This document shows positions 8,424-18,246 of a DNA stretch of 64,000 nucleotides, in pieces; the stretch's first letter is position 1; each line of letters begins with the position of its first letter. The notes beneath the pieces are model-generated. The model was not told the DNA's origin. It saw nothing but the letters and a program-made list of their open reading frames with translations, and did not search any database. A program made the position numbers and the translations under genes. The DNA is from Fischerella sp. PCC 9605. Lineage in GTDB: Bacteria; Cyanobacteriota; Cyanobacteriia; Cyanobacteriales; Nostocaceae. The DNA is taken from positions 428,518 through 492,517 of the forward strand of contig NZ_KI912148.1 of the NCBI RefSeq assembly GCF_000517105.1. Direction: 5' to 3'.

Positions 8424-9017
8424 TTACTCAATATTTAAGATGGGTAATTCTGGACTCTCGTCATCTATAGAAAGGCTTTGTTCCTTTGTTTGCAATATCA
8501 CCCAGCGACGATAATCAGCTATTAGCTGACTTAACAATCTTTGCTTAATTGTCAACAGTACACTTTTGAGCAAACTATTACCAGTGGTTTCTAAAATAGG
8601 TTTGGGGGTAAAGGAGAAAGGTGGTGGTAACTCTACTTGTACTTCTAAATCAGCTCTACCTTGCAAACGTGTACCTGTATGAACCTGGTGTGGTGACAAA
8701 TGCCCTTTCAAATTTAGATCGAAGCGCTGGTTAACATACTCAATACCAAGTATTTCACAACCTATTGATTGCAAATAAATCTTTCCATTAGATTCTGCCC
8801 AGACAGTCATGTCTACGGTGGGTTGAATACTTAGTGACATGAAATTAAGAGGACGCATTTTTAAACGAAAAATATCCTCAGCCAATGGCTGAACGCGGCT
8901 GTGGTCTACTAATGCATAAACCAAGCGTTGGGGCTGACGCAAGTAGTGTTGAATGGGAATAGGCTGTTGTGGAACAGCAATTTCTACCGTTTGGGAAGCG
9001 GTAAACTTGGTAGTCAT
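8424..9017 (-). CDS. DUF1997 family protein
   Basis: 197-residue soluble protein of the DUF1997 family found in cyanobacteria and plastids; its biochemical role is not established. Recognisable parts are the N-terminal IPIQHYLRQPQRLVYALVD, the central LRQP/MRPLNFMSLSIQPTVDM strands and the C-terminal helix LTIKQRLLSQLIADYRRW. There is no signal peptide or membrane segment. It is transcribed leftward from ATG at 9017, divergent from pheA, with 328 gene-free bases between them. Confidence 0.85.
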   Translation of the reverse strand: MTTKFTASQTVEIAVPQQPIPIQHYLRQPQRLVYALVDHSRVQPLAEDIFRLKMRPLNFMSLSIQPTVDMTVWAESNGKIYLQSIGCEILGIEYVNQRFDLNLKGHLSPHQVHTGTRLQGRADLEVQVELPPPFSFTPKPILETTGNSLLKSVLLTIKQRLLSQLIADYRRWVILQTKEQSLSIDDESPELPILNIE

Positions 9018-9345
9018 GCGTTGATGAAAATAATTGTTTTATATTTCTATTATTTTTTAATTTATGGAATTTTATAGCATTAAATTGAGATTGAGCAGAC
9101 AAAATTTATTTGAGAAACTATATTAATTTACAGCTAACCTTAATATACGCAAGGGTTTCTATTCTAATTGCTATTTTAAATTAGTGAAAAATAAATTATA
9201 GGGTGTAGGATTTTTGGTACTGGGTGTAATCTTTTATGCAAGTTTAAATAATTATTAATAATTTAAACTTAAGTTCATTATTACATACCAGTTGACGAAT
9301 TAGTCTTATGACTTTAAAACAAACTTACAGTTCAGACAAAATTCT
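9018..9345. other. Divergent intergenic region, DUF1997 gene / pheA
   Basis: 328 AT-rich bases with no gene. It must hold promoters for both divergent neighbours. I see no repeat, terminator or riboswitch-like structure. Confidence 0.4.
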
Positions 9346-10236
9346 ATGACTCTATCGATCGCACATTTAGGTCCCCCTGGCACTTATGCAGAACAAGCAG
9401 CGCTTTTGTATGTCAACTGGCTGACCAAAATTAGAGGAATCGAAGCTATCTTATGTCCCTATCCTAGCATTGCTCAAACACTCCGAGCTGTTGCCCAAGC
9501 TGAGGTACACTTGGCTGTTGTGCCAGTGGAAAACTCCATTGAAGGTAGTGTTACTGTGACTATGGATACTCTGTGGCAACTGGATAGTTTACAAATACAG
9601 TTGGCTTTGGTGATGCCAATAGTCCATACGTTAATTTCCTGCGCTCACAACATAGAGAGTATTAAAACTGTTTATTCTCATCCGCAAGCTTTGGCACAGT
9701 GTCAAAAATGGTTGGAACGCTTTCTTCCAACTGTACAGTTAATTCCTACTAATTCCACAACCGAATCGTTGCAGAAACTTGAGCAAGACATGACAGCTGC
9801 GGTTATCTCGTCCCAAAGAGCCGCGCAACTCTATAACCTACCAATATTAGAGAGTGGCATCAACGATTATCCAGAAAACTGTACTCGCTTTTTGGTAGTC
9901 AGTCAGGGTGATATGCCCTTTGCCTATCAACCATCTCATGCCAAAGCCAGCCACACCTCGCTAGCATTCAGTGTCCCTGCTAATGTACCAGGAGCGCTAG
10001 TCAAACCACTACAAGTATTTGCCCAACTAGGCATTAACCTCAGCCGGATTGAATCTCGTCCAACTAAGCGATCGCTAGGAGAGTACTTATTTTTCATTGA
10101 TGCAGAAGCAGATGCATCTGAAGTACAAATGCAATCTGCCTTACAAGAATTAACTACCTACACAGAAATATTAAAAATCTTTGGCAGCTACAGCATTTTG
10201 CCAATTAACATTCTTGGAGAAGAGGTTAGTGGTTAG
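9346..10236 (+). CDS. pheA: Prephenate dehydratase
   Basis: Converts prephenate to phenylpyruvate in phenylalanine synthesis. The 296 residues begin with the family opening LGPPGTYAEQAA, followed by VVPVENSIEGSV and the catalytic threonine motif CTRFLVV. A C-terminal ACT domain (about residue 207 on) carries the ESRP motif (IESRPTKRSLGEY) that binds phenylalanine for feedback control. It is monofunctional, with no chorismate mutase domain. Its last codons and TAG lie at the start of a heptamer repeat (GAGGTTAGTGGTTAG). It is convergent with the next gene. Confidence 0.95.
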   Translation: MTLSIAHLGPPGTYAEQAALLYVNWLTKIRGIEAILCPYPSIAQTLRAVAQAEVHLAVVPVENSIEGSVTVTMDTLWQLDSLQIQLALVMPIVHTLISCAHNIESIKTVYSHPQALAQCQKWLERFLPTVQLIPTNSTTESLQKLEQDMTAAVISSQRAAQLYNLPILESGINDYPENCTRFLVVSQGDMPFAYQPSHAKASHTSLAFSVPANVPGALVKPLQVFAQLGINLSRIESRPTKRSLGEYLFFIDAEADASEVQMQSALQELTTYTEILKIFGSYSILPINILGEEVSG

Positions 10237-10299
10237 TCGATAGTGGTAAACAACTAACTACCAACTACCAACTACCAACTACTAACTACTAACTACTCA
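10223..10299. repeat. STRR array between pheA and the Lon-domain gene
   Basis: GGTTAGT-type heptamers followed by CCAACTA/CTAACTA heptamers in the other polarity. The array spans the pheA stop and reaches the stop of the convergent gene at 10297. The two halves could pair to form a hairpin. Confidence 0.85.
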
Positions 10300-10947
10300 C
10301 AACTTTTGATTGAAAGTATCTTTAAGAACCGTACGAGCTGCCAAGTGATTGCGAGTAGAAGTCAAAATTTCCGCTTCCCGTTCTAAGCGAGCAGCAGTAT
10401 CTTGCATTTCTAGCAATGCTTGCTGCTCTAATGCAACACCATAGAGATTACTTGCTACCCAATAAGATAGTTCTGTTGGCAAGTCAGGCAAATCTTCTGG
10501 CAATTCAATTTGTTGTTCAGTTAATTTAGCTGAAAGACGCACAACATCTCGCAGCAGTTGTGCTAGTTCAGCAGCCAAAGGGCGCAAATCTTTTGCTGGA
10601 GGGTGATCTTCAATCCACTCAACTAAACCAACACGGTAAGGCTTTTCCCGAACATACTCTAAAACCCGAAATCTTTGCTGCCCCAAAGTCAACATTTTCA
10701 TCCGGTCGTCTGGCAGCCGCTGATAGTGAATGATTTCAGCACAGCAACCAACGTTCGCAATTGTACCTTTGGCTGGATCAACCATTAATACCCCAAACCT
10801 GCGATCGCTCTCCAGAATTGTGTTCATCATAATTCGGTAGCGAAATTCAAAAATGTGCAGGGGCAGCGGTCTGGTGGGAAATAAAACTACTTCTGATAGC
10901 GGAAACAGAGGTAGTTCACGAACGGCAATTTTAGAAGAAGAGGTCAT
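10297..10947 (-). CDS. LON-substrate-binding-domain protein (no protease domain)
   Basis: 216 residues equal to the N-terminal substrate-binding domain of Lon protease: LPLFPLSEVVLFPTRPLPLHIFE, RRFGVLMVDP, and QQRFRVLEYVREKPYRVG. The ATPase and Ser-Lys protease parts of Lon are absent, as is normal for this stand-alone family. The C-terminal 70 residues are helical. Such proteins are presumed adaptors, but I know of no proven partner. It is transcribed leftward from ATG at 10947. Confidence 0.9.
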   Translation of the reverse strand: MTSSSKIAVRELPLFPLSEVVLFPTRPLPLHIFEFRYRIMMNTILESDRRFGVLMVDPAKGTIANVGCCAEIIHYQRLPDDRMKMLTLGQQRFRVLEYVREKPYRVGLVEWIEDHPPAKDLRPLAAELAQLLRDVVRLSAKLTEQQIELPEDLPDLPTELSYWVASNLYGVALEQQALLEMQDTAARLEREAEILTSTRNHLAARTVLKDTFNQKL

Positions 10948-11051
10948 TTTTACCTTGGTATAAATTTAATCTTTGATAATCTTAAGAATTTCTTATTATT
11001 CTCTGTCTTTGCCGTGCTATGACTACATTCTATCATTTGTTTCACAGCTAA

Positions 11052-11082
11052 TAAAAAGCCCTGAAGATAGATGTTTCAGGGC
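11052..11082 (-). terminator. Rho-independent terminator after rpsJ
   Basis: On the minus strand an 8-bp stem (11075-11082/11058-11065, GCCCTGAA/TTCAGGGC) with a 9-base loop is followed by TTTTTATT. It lies about 95 bases after the rpsJ stop and would end the str operon. Confidence 0.8.
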
Positions 11083-11107
11083 GAGGTAAATATTCACACA
11101 TTTATTT

Positions 11108-11174
11108 GTTAATAGTTGATAGTTGGTTGTTGTTTGGAACATCCAACCAACAAACAACTATCAACAACCAACTT
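11108..11174. repeat. STRR inverted array downstream of rpsJ
   Basis: Runs of GTTAATAGTTGATAGTTGG are mirrored by CCAACAAACAACTATCAAC, forming a long imperfect hairpin between the rpsJ stop and its terminator. Confidence 0.75.
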
Positions 11175-11176
11175 AT

Positions 11177-11494
11177 TTAGAGTTTTACTTCAATATCCAC
11201 ACCCGATGGCAAATCCAGTTTCATCAGGGCATCAATAGTTTTAGAAGAAGGCTGATAAATATCAATAATGCGGCGATGGGTACGGGTTTCAAAGTGTTCT
11301 CGTGAATCCTTATCCACGTGTGGCGATCGCAGCACACAATAGATCCGGCGTTTTGTGGGTAAGGGAATAGGGCCAATCGCTGTAGCATTAGTACGGTTTG
11401 CTGTATCCACAATCTTCTCGCAAGATGTATCCAGCAAGCGACGGTCAAAAGCCTGTAAGCGAATTCTAATCTTTTGCTGCTGTAGAGTAGCCAT
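11177..11494 (-). CDS. rpsJ: 30S ribosomal protein S10
   Basis: 105 residues, the standard length. Signatures include [34 protein letters not shown] and the C-terminal [12 protein letters not shown]. It assembles into the 30S head and, with NusB, takes part in antitermination. It is the last gene of the minus-strand str cluster, 222 bases after tuf. A bidirectional terminator-like hairpin separates it from tuf, so it may be partly transcribed on its own. Confidence 0.98.
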   Translation of the reverse strand: MATLQQQKIRIRLQAFDRRLLDTSCEKIVDTANRTNATAIGPIPLPTKRRIYCVLRSPHVDKDSREHFETRTHRRIIDIYQPSSKTIDALMKLDLPSGVDIEVKL

Positions 11495-11656
11495 TTTAAA
11501 TTTTCCTGGTTCTGTTTGATGAGTTGTACTTAAGAGGTGCGATCAGCACAAGATTAAGGGGAGTAGAGAGAATGAATGGATTAGGGGGAGCTAATCCCCA
11601 CTTTCCTTTACTTTCCCTACTTCCCCTACTTCTCTATCTTTTTTCCTGAGGGAAGC

Positions 11657-11696
11657 AAAAGGAGCAGAGTGGCATTATACCATCTCTGCTCCTTTT
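11657..11696. terminator. Strong hairpin between tuf and rpsJ
   Basis: A 13-bp stem (11657-11669/11684-11696, AAAAGGAGCAGAG) with a 14-base loop and T/A tracts on both sides can terminate in either direction. On the minus strand the loop contains TATAAT (11674-11679), which could also serve as a -10 box for rpsJ. Confidence 0.75.
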
Positions 11697-11716
11697 TTAA
11701 CTAAGGTAAAGAGATG

Positions 11717-12946
11717 TTATTTAAGGATTTTGGAAACGACGCCAGCACCGATGGTACGACCACCTTCACGAATAGCGAAGCGCATTCCTTGCTCAATAGC
11801 GATCGGGTTGATCAGTTCCACGGTCATTTTGATGCGGTCTCCGGGCATGACCATTTCCGCAGCACTGCCATCATCGGAGGTAAAGGTCTTGATAGTGCCA
11901 GTTACGTCGGTTGTCCGCACGTAGAACTGAGGACGATAGCCTGCGAAGAAAGGTGTTTTCCGACCGCCTTCTTTTTCAGTCAGAACATACACTTCACCTT
12001 CAAATTCGGTGTGCGGAGTGATAGAACCAGGCTTAGCAAGTACCATGCCCCGTTCAATATCTGTTTTTTGTATACCGCGCAACAGTAGTCCGGCGTTATC
12101 CCCAGCCATACCTTCTTCAAGGCTCTTCTTGAACATCTCGATCCCGGTAACGGTTGTAGCACGAGTGGGTCTAATGCCAACCAGTTCCACGTTATCGCCG
12201 ATTTTGACTTTACCCCGCTCAATACGTCCGGTGGCTACTGTACCACGACCTGTGATCGAGAATACGTCTTCTACAGCCATCAAGAAAGGCTTATCTACAT
12301 CGCGTTCTGGAGTGGGGATGTAGGCATCTACAGCGTCCATCAGTTCGTAGATTTTATCTACCCACTTATTCTCACCCCGCTGAGTTTTTGGATTAGAAGT
12401 CATGACTTCCAACGCCTGTAGACCAGAACCTTTGACGATGGGAATGTCGTCACCGGGGAAATCGTAGCTAGATAGTAGATCCCGGACTTCCAGTTCCACC
12501 AACTCCAGCAGTTCTTCATCGTCCACCATGTCTTCCTTATTTAAGAAGACAACCAGGCTGGGAACACCTACCTGCTTTGCCAGCAGGATGTGTTCACGGG
12601 TTTGGGGCATAGGACCATCAGCAGCAGAAACCACGAGAATAGCACCATCCATCTGGGCAGCACCAGTGATCATATTCTTCACGTAGTCAGCGTGTCCAGG
12701 ACAGTCTACGTGAGCATAGTGCCGCTTTTGGGTTTCATACTCAACGTGAGCTGTATTGATGGTAATACCCCGTGCTTTTTCCTCAGGAGCGTTATCAATT
12801 TGATCGTAGCCCTTAGCCACAGCCTGACCCATAGCTGCCAAGGTCATAGTGATGGCTGCCGTTAACGTGGTTTTACCGTGGTCAACGTGGCCAATAGTAC
12901 CGATATTAACGTGGGGTTTAGTCCTTTCAAACTTTGCGCGTGCCAT
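11717..12946 (-). CDS. tuf: Elongation factor Tu
   Basis: GTPase that delivers aminoacyl-tRNA to the ribosome. At 409 residues it has the cyanobacterial length. Motifs are GHVDHGKTT (about 18-26), DCPGHADY and the NKxD variant NKED. The start [20 protein letters not shown] is typical. It lies 22 bases after fusA in the str operon, and a strong hairpin follows its stop. Confidence 0.99.
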   Translation of the reverse strand: MARAKFERTKPHVNIGTIGHVDHGKTTLTAAITMTLAAMGQAVAKGYDQIDNAPEEKARGITINTAHVEYETQKRHYAHVDCPGHADYVKNMITGAAQMDGAILVVSAADGPMPQTREHILLAKQVGVPSLVVFLNKEDMVDDEELLELVELEVRDLLSSYDFPGDDIPIVKGSGLQALEVMTSNPKTQRGENKWVDKIYELMDAVDAYIPTPERDVDKPFLMAVEDVFSITGRGTVATGRIERGKVKIGDNVELVGIRPTRATTVTGIEMFKKSLEEGMAGDNAGLLLRGIQKTDIERGMVLAKPGSITPHTEFEGEVYVLTEKEGGRKTPFFAGYRPQFYVRTTDVTGTIKTFTSDDGSAAEMVMPGDRIKMTVELINPIAIEQGMRFAIREGGRTIGAGVVSKILK

Positions 12947-12968
12947 GAATGCTCGTTTCCTTTTTTAA

Positions 12969-15047
12969 TTAAGCGTTCCCTTTGCTTTTAGCAATGATAG
13001 CCTCAGCCACGTTGCGAGGTACTTCTTCGTAGTGGCTAAATTCCATTGAGAAGATGCCTCGACCTTGGGTCTTCGACCGGATGTCAGTGGCGTAGCCAAA
13101 CATTTCTGCCAATGGGACTTTTGCAGTCACTTTGGCGATACCCTGCTCGGAACCCATTCCCTCAATTTGCCCGCGACGGGAATTGAGGTCGCCCATCACA
13201 TCCCCAAGGAAGTTTTCGGGAACTTCAACCTCAACTTTCATCATAGGCTCTAACAGGACAGGTGAAGCTTTCATTACAGCTTCTTTCATTGCCATTGAGC
13301 CAGCGATTTTGAAGGCCATTTCCGAGGAGTCCACTTCATGGTAAGACCCATCGACCAGCGTGGCTTTGACGTCAATTAACGGATATCCAGCTAGAATACC
13401 CGATTCGCAGGTTTCTTTCATACCTGCTTCTACTGGCGAGATGTACTCTTTGGGTACAGCACCGCCAACAATCTTGGAGACGAATTCAAAGCCGCTTCCC
13501 GGTTCTCCTGGCTCTAGGTCAATGACAACATGACCGTACTGACCTTTACCACCACTTTGGCGGATAAATTTACCTTCTATTCTGTTGACGTGTTTGCGAA
13601 TGGTTTCGCGGTAAGCTACTTGCGGCGCACCAACATTAGCTTCTACCTTAAATTCGCGCAACATCCGGTCTACCAGAATTTCCAGGTGCAACTCTCCCAT
13701 TCCAGCAATTACGGTTTGGTTGGTTTCCGGATCGACATTGACACGGAAGGTGGGATCTTCTTCCGAGAGAGATTGCAGAGCTTTGGACAATTTGTCCATG
13801 TCGTTCTTGGTTTTGGGTTCAACCGCGACCGAGATCACAGGCTCTGGAATAAACAGTGATTCCAGAATTACTGGTGAACCTTCATCTGTGAGGGTATCAC
13901 CTGTCAAGGTATCTTTTAAGCCCAAGGCAGCTCCCAGATCGCCTGCTCTGAGTTCATCTACGTCAATCCGGTCATCCGCCTTCAAAACCACCAGACGAGA
14001 AATTCGTTCTTTCTTGTTCTTGGTGGCATTTAGGACGTAGCTACCCTTCTTGAGAATGCCAGAATAGACGCGAACGAAGGTCAGACGACCGTAGGGATCG
14101 GCCATAATCTTGAACGCGAGCGCTGAAAGAGGCTCGCTATCGTCAGCGTGGCGCTCGACGGTATCACCATTGGGCAATGTACCTTGAATTGCGGGTACGT
14201 CAGGGGGTGCTGGCAGATAATCTACTACTGCATCGAGTAGTAACTGTACACCTTTGTTTTTGAAGGCTGAACCACAAAGCAAGGGCACTATTGTACCAGC
14301 AATAGTGCCTTTACGCAGAGCTGCACGGATTTCGTCTTCGGTGAGTTCTTCTCCCTCGAAGTACTTAGTCATCAACTCATCATCCGTTTCCGCTACCGCC
14401 TCAATCAGCTTGGTGCGGTATTCTTCGACCAAATCCTGCATGTCTGCGGGAACATCTTGCTCTTGGATATCTGTTCCTTGGTCGTTGTTGTAGATATATG
14501 CCCGCATTCTTACTAGGTCAACTATACCTAGAAATTCACTCTCGCTACCGATCGGTAGTTGAATGGGGATAGCGTTAGCCCGTAGGCGATCGCGCACTTG
14601 TTCGTAAACTCTGTAGAAGTTTGCGCCAGTGCGATCCATCTTATTGATAAAAACAATACGCGGCACTTTATAGCGGTCTGCCTGGCGCCACACCGTTTCA
14701 GTTTGCGGTTGCACACCACCTACAGAACATAAAACTGTGATTACACCATCCAAAACCCGCATGGAACGTTCAACTTCAATTGTGAAGTCTACGTGTCCTG
14801 GAGTGTCGATAATGTTAATTTGATGATCTTTCCAGCTGGTGCTAATGGCAGCAGCTGTAATAGTGATTCCCCGCTCCCGCTCCTGTTCCATCCAGTCCGT
14901 GACAGCGGTTCCTTCATGGACTTCACCAATTTTGTGAATAATGCCAGAGTAAAATAATATTCTCTCTGTTGTTGTTGTCTTGCCCGCATCTATATGCGCC
15001 GCAATACCGATATTGCGTACCCTGTCTAGCGGGTTCGTACGTGCCAC
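12969..15047 (-). CDS. fusA: Elongation factor G
   Basis: Translocase GTPase of 692 residues. GTP-binding motifs are [18 protein letters not shown] and NKMD, and the C-terminal domains IV-V contain GKGQYGHV and [16 protein letters not shown]. The start [20 protein letters not shown] is standard. It lies between rpsG (147 bases upstream) and tuf (22 bases downstream) on the minus strand. Confidence 0.99.
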   Translation of the reverse strand: MARTNPLDRVRNIGIAAHIDAGKTTTTERILFYSGIIHKIGEVHEGTAVTDWMEQERERGITITAAAISTSWKDHQINIIDTPGHVDFTIEVERSMRVLDGVITVLCSVGGVQPQTETVWRQADRYKVPRIVFINKMDRTGANFYRVYEQVRDRLRANAIPIQLPIGSESEFLGIVDLVRMRAYIYNNDQGTDIQEQDVPADMQDLVEEYRTKLIEAVAETDDELMTKYFEGEELTEDEIRAALRKGTIAGTIVPLLCGSAFKNKGVQLLLDAVVDYLPAPPDVPAIQGTLPNGDTVERHADDSEPLSALAFKIMADPYGRLTFVRVYSGILKKGSYVLNATKNKKERISRLVVLKADDRIDVDELRAGDLGAALGLKDTLTGDTLTDEGSPVILESLFIPEPVISVAVEPKTKNDMDKLSKALQSLSEEDPTFRVNVDPETNQTVIAGMGELHLEILVDRMLREFKVEANVGAPQVAYRETIRKHVNRIEGKFIRQSGGKGQYGHVVIDLEPGEPGSGFEFVSKIVGGAVPKEYISPVEAGMKETCESGILAGYPLIDVKATLVDGSYHEVDSSEMAFKIAGSMAMKEAVMKASPVLLEPMMKVEVEVPENFLGDVMGDLNSRRGQIEGMGSEQGIAKVTAKVPLAEMFGYATDIRSKTQGRGIFSMEFSHYEEVPRNVAEAIIAKSKGNA

Positions 15048-15168
15048 AGCTGCCTCCTATACTTTTCGCCTCATGATATCTTGTATATTACACTTTGTTA
15101 AGATTCTATCTTTTTCGGTAAACCGTCATTTTTTTTGTAAATACACAATAATTAATGTCGCTCTTGTA

Positions 15169-15190
15169 CAGACGCGCGATCGCGCGTCTG
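15169..15190. repeat. 22-bp perfect palindrome with HIP1 core
   Basis: Two 11-bp arms without a loop (CAGACGCGCGA and its complement) are centred on GCGATCGC, four bases beyond the rpsG stop. It may fold as a cruciform or hairpin in the rpsG-fusA spacer. Confidence 0.8.
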
Positions 15191-15194
15191 CAAA

Positions 15195-15665
15195 TTAATA
15201 ACGATAATGTGCAAAGGCCTTGTTCGCTTCCGCCATCCGGTGCGTTTCTTCGCGTTTGCGAATTGCACTACCAGTTTCGTTGGCTGCATCCATCAATTCC
15301 TGAGCCAGTTTGCCAGCCATTGTCCGACCGGAGCGTTGCCGAGCAAACTGTACCAGCCAACGCAGCGCTAGAGATGTACCGCGCTCAGCACGCACTTCCA
15401 TTGGTACTTGGTAGGTAGCACCACCTACTCGCCGAGCTTTTACTTCTACTAAAGGCGTTGCATTCCGTACTGCTCTTTCAAAAGTTTCTAATGGATCGCT
15501 TCCTATCCGTGCCTCAATATTTTTCAACGCCTCATAAACAATCCGTGCAGCTAGTGACTTTTTGCCACTACGCATCACTCGACGGATCATCATGCTTACT
15601 AGACGACTGTTATAAACTGAGTCAGCCGGAACTGGGCGCTTTTGAGTAACACCACGACGAGACAT
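15195..15665 (-). CDS. rpsG: 30S ribosomal protein S7
   Basis: 156 residues, family length: [35 protein letters not shown] and [20 protein letters not shown] at the end. It nucleates assembly of the 30S head. It is the second gene of the str order but lies 684 bases from rpsL, far wider than the usual short spacer. Confidence 0.98.
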   Translation of the reverse strand: MSRRGVTQKRPVPADSVYNSRLVSMMIRRVMRSGKKSLAARIVYEALKNIEARIGSDPLETFERAVRNATPLVEVKARRVGGATYQVPMEVRAERGTSLALRWLVQFARQRSGRTMAGKLAQELMDAANETGSAIRKREETHRMAEANKAFAHYRY

Positions 15666-16349
15666 ACTTTAACCTTAATTCGGATTTAAGAACTAGATGA
15701 TTTGCGTTCGGACAGCTCTTTCACTACCACAATCGTAGCGATGCTGACCCCTTTACTTGTTGCCCTCAACTAGACATACAAGGCGACATATATTATATAC
15801 CTTAATAGCTAATTTAAAATGCTGCTGTCGCTAACAGCATTCTAAAAATTTCCTACACTCGCAACAAACAAGCAGGGTGTAGGTAGGGCTTTACTAATTT
15901 AACTTGATTGATTTGACACTCCCACACCTGTAAGGAGTGACATTGATGGAATCCAGACCGCCTGTGAGTAACAACCCTCATTCAGGTCTTAACTGATGCG
16001 CCTAGTCTTACCCATAGAAACCTATTGGGGCTGCAACTAGCTTCTCAAGCATTAATTCCCGTGGTTTCACGGTACTCAACTAAATTCTACCAACAACTTT
16101 TTTGGAGCAGCAGGACTATATACAAATCCCTGCAAAGGGTGGACTTTCTCTTCGTTTTTGCAAACAGGCACTTCAATAATTGATGATTTACCTTTAAGAT
16201 TAGCCTTCTACCCAAGAGCAAATAAAAGCTACTGTTCGGACTTTTTTTGCTAATACTGCTTTGCTGACACCAATTTTTTTCGTTGATAGCAGAGTCAATG
16301 CTTAAACGCGATTAATCGAGCCAGCACGCGATTAACCGCGTTAGCTCTA
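15666..16349 (-). other. Enlarged rpsL-rpsG spacer
   Basis: 684 bases without an intact gene. A hairpin (15818-15824/15835-15841, AATGCTG) lies near the rpsG side. On the minus strand 16070-16200 reads as an open tail of about 40 codons (KSSIIEVPVCKNEEKVHPLQ onward to a TGA) with no start. An IS605-like end occupies the middle. The spacer therefore looks like an old insertion tolerated inside a ribosomal operon. Confidence 0.5.
15908..16085 (-). mobile_element. Probable right-end remnant of an IS200/IS605 (TnpB-type) element
   Basis: On the minus strand, CCGTGAAACCACGGGAATTA followed by TTGAGAAGCTAG and ending GTGGGAGTGTCAAAT resembles the tnpB 3' end and omega-RNA scaffold of cyanobacterial IS605 elements, which typically finish in GGGAGTGTCAA. 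A terminal hairpin (CACTCC 15917-15922 / GGAGTG 15934-15939) is also typical. No transposase gene remains. Recognition is from memory of the pattern. Confidence 0.45.
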
Positions 16350-16721
16350 TTATTTCGGACGCTTGGTTCCATACTTGGAGCGACCTTGCTTGCGGTCTTT
16401 GACTCCGGCTGTATCTAAAGTGCCACGAATAATGTGGTATCTCACGCCTGGTAAGTCCTTGACCCGACCGCCACGAATCATTACAACAGAGTGTTCTTGC
16501 AAGTTGTGACCAATTCCTGGAATGTAAGCTGTGACTTCAAAACCAGATGTTAGTCGCACCCTTGCTACTTTACGCAGAGCCGAGTTAGGTTTCTTCGGTG
16601 TGGTCGTGTATACTCTGGTACAAACGCCCCGACGTTGCGGGCATTGCTTCAGAGCTGGGGACTTGGTTTTCTGACGCGCTTTTTCGCGTTCGTTACGTAT
16701 TAGCTGCTGTATTGTTGGCAT
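16350..16721 (-). CDS. rpsL: 30S ribosomal protein S12
   Basis: 123 residues with the invariant core [20 protein letters not shown] and [20 protein letters not shown]; the C-terminus is [11 protein letters not shown]. It forms part of the decoding centre, where streptomycin resistance changes map. It is the first gene of the str operon, with its promoter expected in 16722-16812. Confidence 0.98.
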   Translation of the reverse strand: MPTIQQLIRNEREKARQKTKSPALKQCPQRRGVCTRVYTTTPKKPNSALRKVARVRLTSGFEVTAYIPGIGHNLQEHSVVMIRGGRVKDLPGVRYHIIRGTLDTAGVKDRKQGRSKYGTKRPK

Positions 16722-16812
16722 GAGTTACAGCGCGTGAAGCTGCTTATAGTCTAACTTTTAACAACAAATCCTGATTATATCTTTTTTTATGGTTTTATGT
16801 CAATTGTTTTTT

Positions 16813-16875
16813 GTTGGTAGTTAGTAGTTAGTAGTTAGTCGTTGGCTCTTAACCACTAACCACTAACTACTAACT
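16813..16875. repeat. STRR array covering the IscA-type gene's stop
   Basis: GTTAGTA heptamers on one side and ACTAACC/ACTAACT on the other. The last residues of the neighbouring minus-strand gene (LVVSG) and its stop are written in this repeat. Confidence 0.85.
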
Positions 16876-17197
16876 CTTGACTAATAGAAAAAGAATTACC
16901 ACAACCACAAGTAGCAGTTGCTTGAGGGTTATGGAAGCGAAATCCACCGCCCATAAGATCCTCAGAATAATCCACAGTCAAACCATTAACATAATCTAGA
17001 CTTTCAGCGTCTATGATTACTTGAATGCCATTACACTCAAAGGTGCGATCGCCGCTTTTGAGTGTTTCATCAAAGGACATATCGTAATACCACCCAGAAC
17101 AACCTCCGGGTTTAACAGCCAATCTAACCAGGAAATTTGGCTGCTTAGACTTTAATCGTTCAATTTCACTTGCAGCTGCTTGACTCAGATGAATCAT
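16856..17197 (-). CDS. A-type iron-sulfur carrier (IscA/SufA/HesB family)
   Basis: 113 residues with the three conserved cysteines: Cys33 in GGCSGW and Cys97/Cys99 in ATCGCG. It would accept and deliver Fe-S clusters to apoproteins. The C-terminal six residues (ELVVSG) come from the heptamer repeat that overlaps the stop, so the family's normal tail has probably been replaced. It is transcribed leftward and lies upstream of rpsL on the same strand. The exact paralogue (SufA-like or IscA-like) cannot be decided. Confidence 0.92.
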   Translation of the reverse strand: MIHLSQAAASEIERLKSKQPNFLVRLAVKPGGCSGWYYDMSFDETLKSGDRTFECNGIQVIIDAESLDYVNGLTVDYSEDLMGGGFRFHNPQATATCGCGNSFSISQELVVSG

Positions 17198-17442
17198 GGA
17201 ATTCTTTATAAAATTGAAAACCCCATCTTATATACTACAGACAGGGTTAATAAACAATGCTTACTAGCAAGCTGTATATTTATGCCACTTTCACGCGACA
17301 AGCCAGGAATTAGCATGACTATACCGCGCGAAGGGGTCAGCAAATAAGGTTTACACGAGAAGAAAATATATTCTGTTTTTACCTTAAAGCCAACAAAGCG
17401 ATTTTTGCGACTAATTGAATCTAATACTTGGCTGTTGTAATT

Positions 17443-17865
17443 TTAATCTTCTTTAGTACGGGCATAATCGTCTTGAAAGCGGATAATATCATCCTCACCC
17501 AAGTATTCGCCGTTTTGTACTTCAATTAATACCAAGGGAATTACGCCAGGATTCTCTAAGCGATGAGCTGTGCATTGAGGTACATATGTGGATTGGTTAT
17601 TGCTTAACAGCACTTCTTGATCGCCACAAATCACCCGAGCAGTACCAGATACCACGATCCAGTGTTCGCTGCGATGATGATGCATTTGCAGGCTAAGGCG
17701 GTGTCCGGGCTTAACTTCAATGCGCTTAATTTTATATCCGCGCCCTTCTTCCAAAACCGTAAAAGAACCCCAAGGGCGCAGTTCTGTTGCTGCAACACCC
17801 CTGGGGGTGACGGCTGGAGGCAAAGGTAGCGCATGAGTTTGTGTTGTTTCTTGAATTTGAGCCAT
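17443..17865 (-). CDS. Type II phosphomannose isomerase-like cupin
   Basis: 140-residue single cupin: LRPWGSFTVLEEGRGYKIKR, then PGHRLSLQMHHHRSEHWIVV with metal-binding histidines, and YVPQCTAHRLENPG. It matches the C-terminal isomerase domain of bifunctional ManC/AlgA, without the guanylyltransferase part. Predicted role is mannose-6-phosphate/fructose-6-phosphate conversion for GDP-mannose. The ATG at 17865 is preferred because GAGG lies 8 bases upstream; an upstream in-frame ATG at 17886 is possible. The gene stands alone on the minus strand. Confidence 0.85.
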   Translation of the reverse strand: MAQIQETTQTHALPLPPAVTPRGVAATELRPWGSFTVLEEGRGYKIKRIEVKPGHRLSLQMHHHRSEHWIVVSGTARVICGDQEVLLSNNQSTYVPQCTAHRLENPGVIPLVLIEVQNGEYLGEDDIIRFQDDYARTKED

Positions 17866-18085
17866 AGTTACCTCATTTGGAGACATAACAAACCGTTAGT
17901 ACTCTTAACCATTGATGGAAAAATATGGCGCTATGTTGCAACCGTATAAATTAGCAATTTAGTCCGCCTCTGCCAAACATAGCAAAATCACAAGCTAGTG
18001 TGTAATCGATAACCGTTGTCACTACTATATCTATATCAAGTCTTCATGAACTCAAGTGGCAACTTTTACATAGCTTTAAAAAGCT

Positions 18086-18238
18086 GGTCAATAGTCAATA
18101 GTCATTGGTCATTTGTCATTGGTCATTGGTTAGTAGTTAGTAGTTAGTGGTTAGTAGTTAGTAGTTATTCTCCCCATCTCCCCACTTCCCCACTTCCCCA
18201 CCTCCCCATCTCCCACTCTCCCACTCTCCCACTCTCCG
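18086..18238. repeat. Composite STRR region
   Basis: Three arrays in series: GTCATTG/GTCAATA-type heptamers, then GTTAGTA-type heptamers, then a pyrimidine tract of TCCCCAT/CTCCCAC repeats. It reaches to within 10 bases of the phosphodiester glycosidase stop. Region 17866-18085 holds no gene. Confidence 0.85.
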
Positions 18239-18246
18239 TATCCTCT

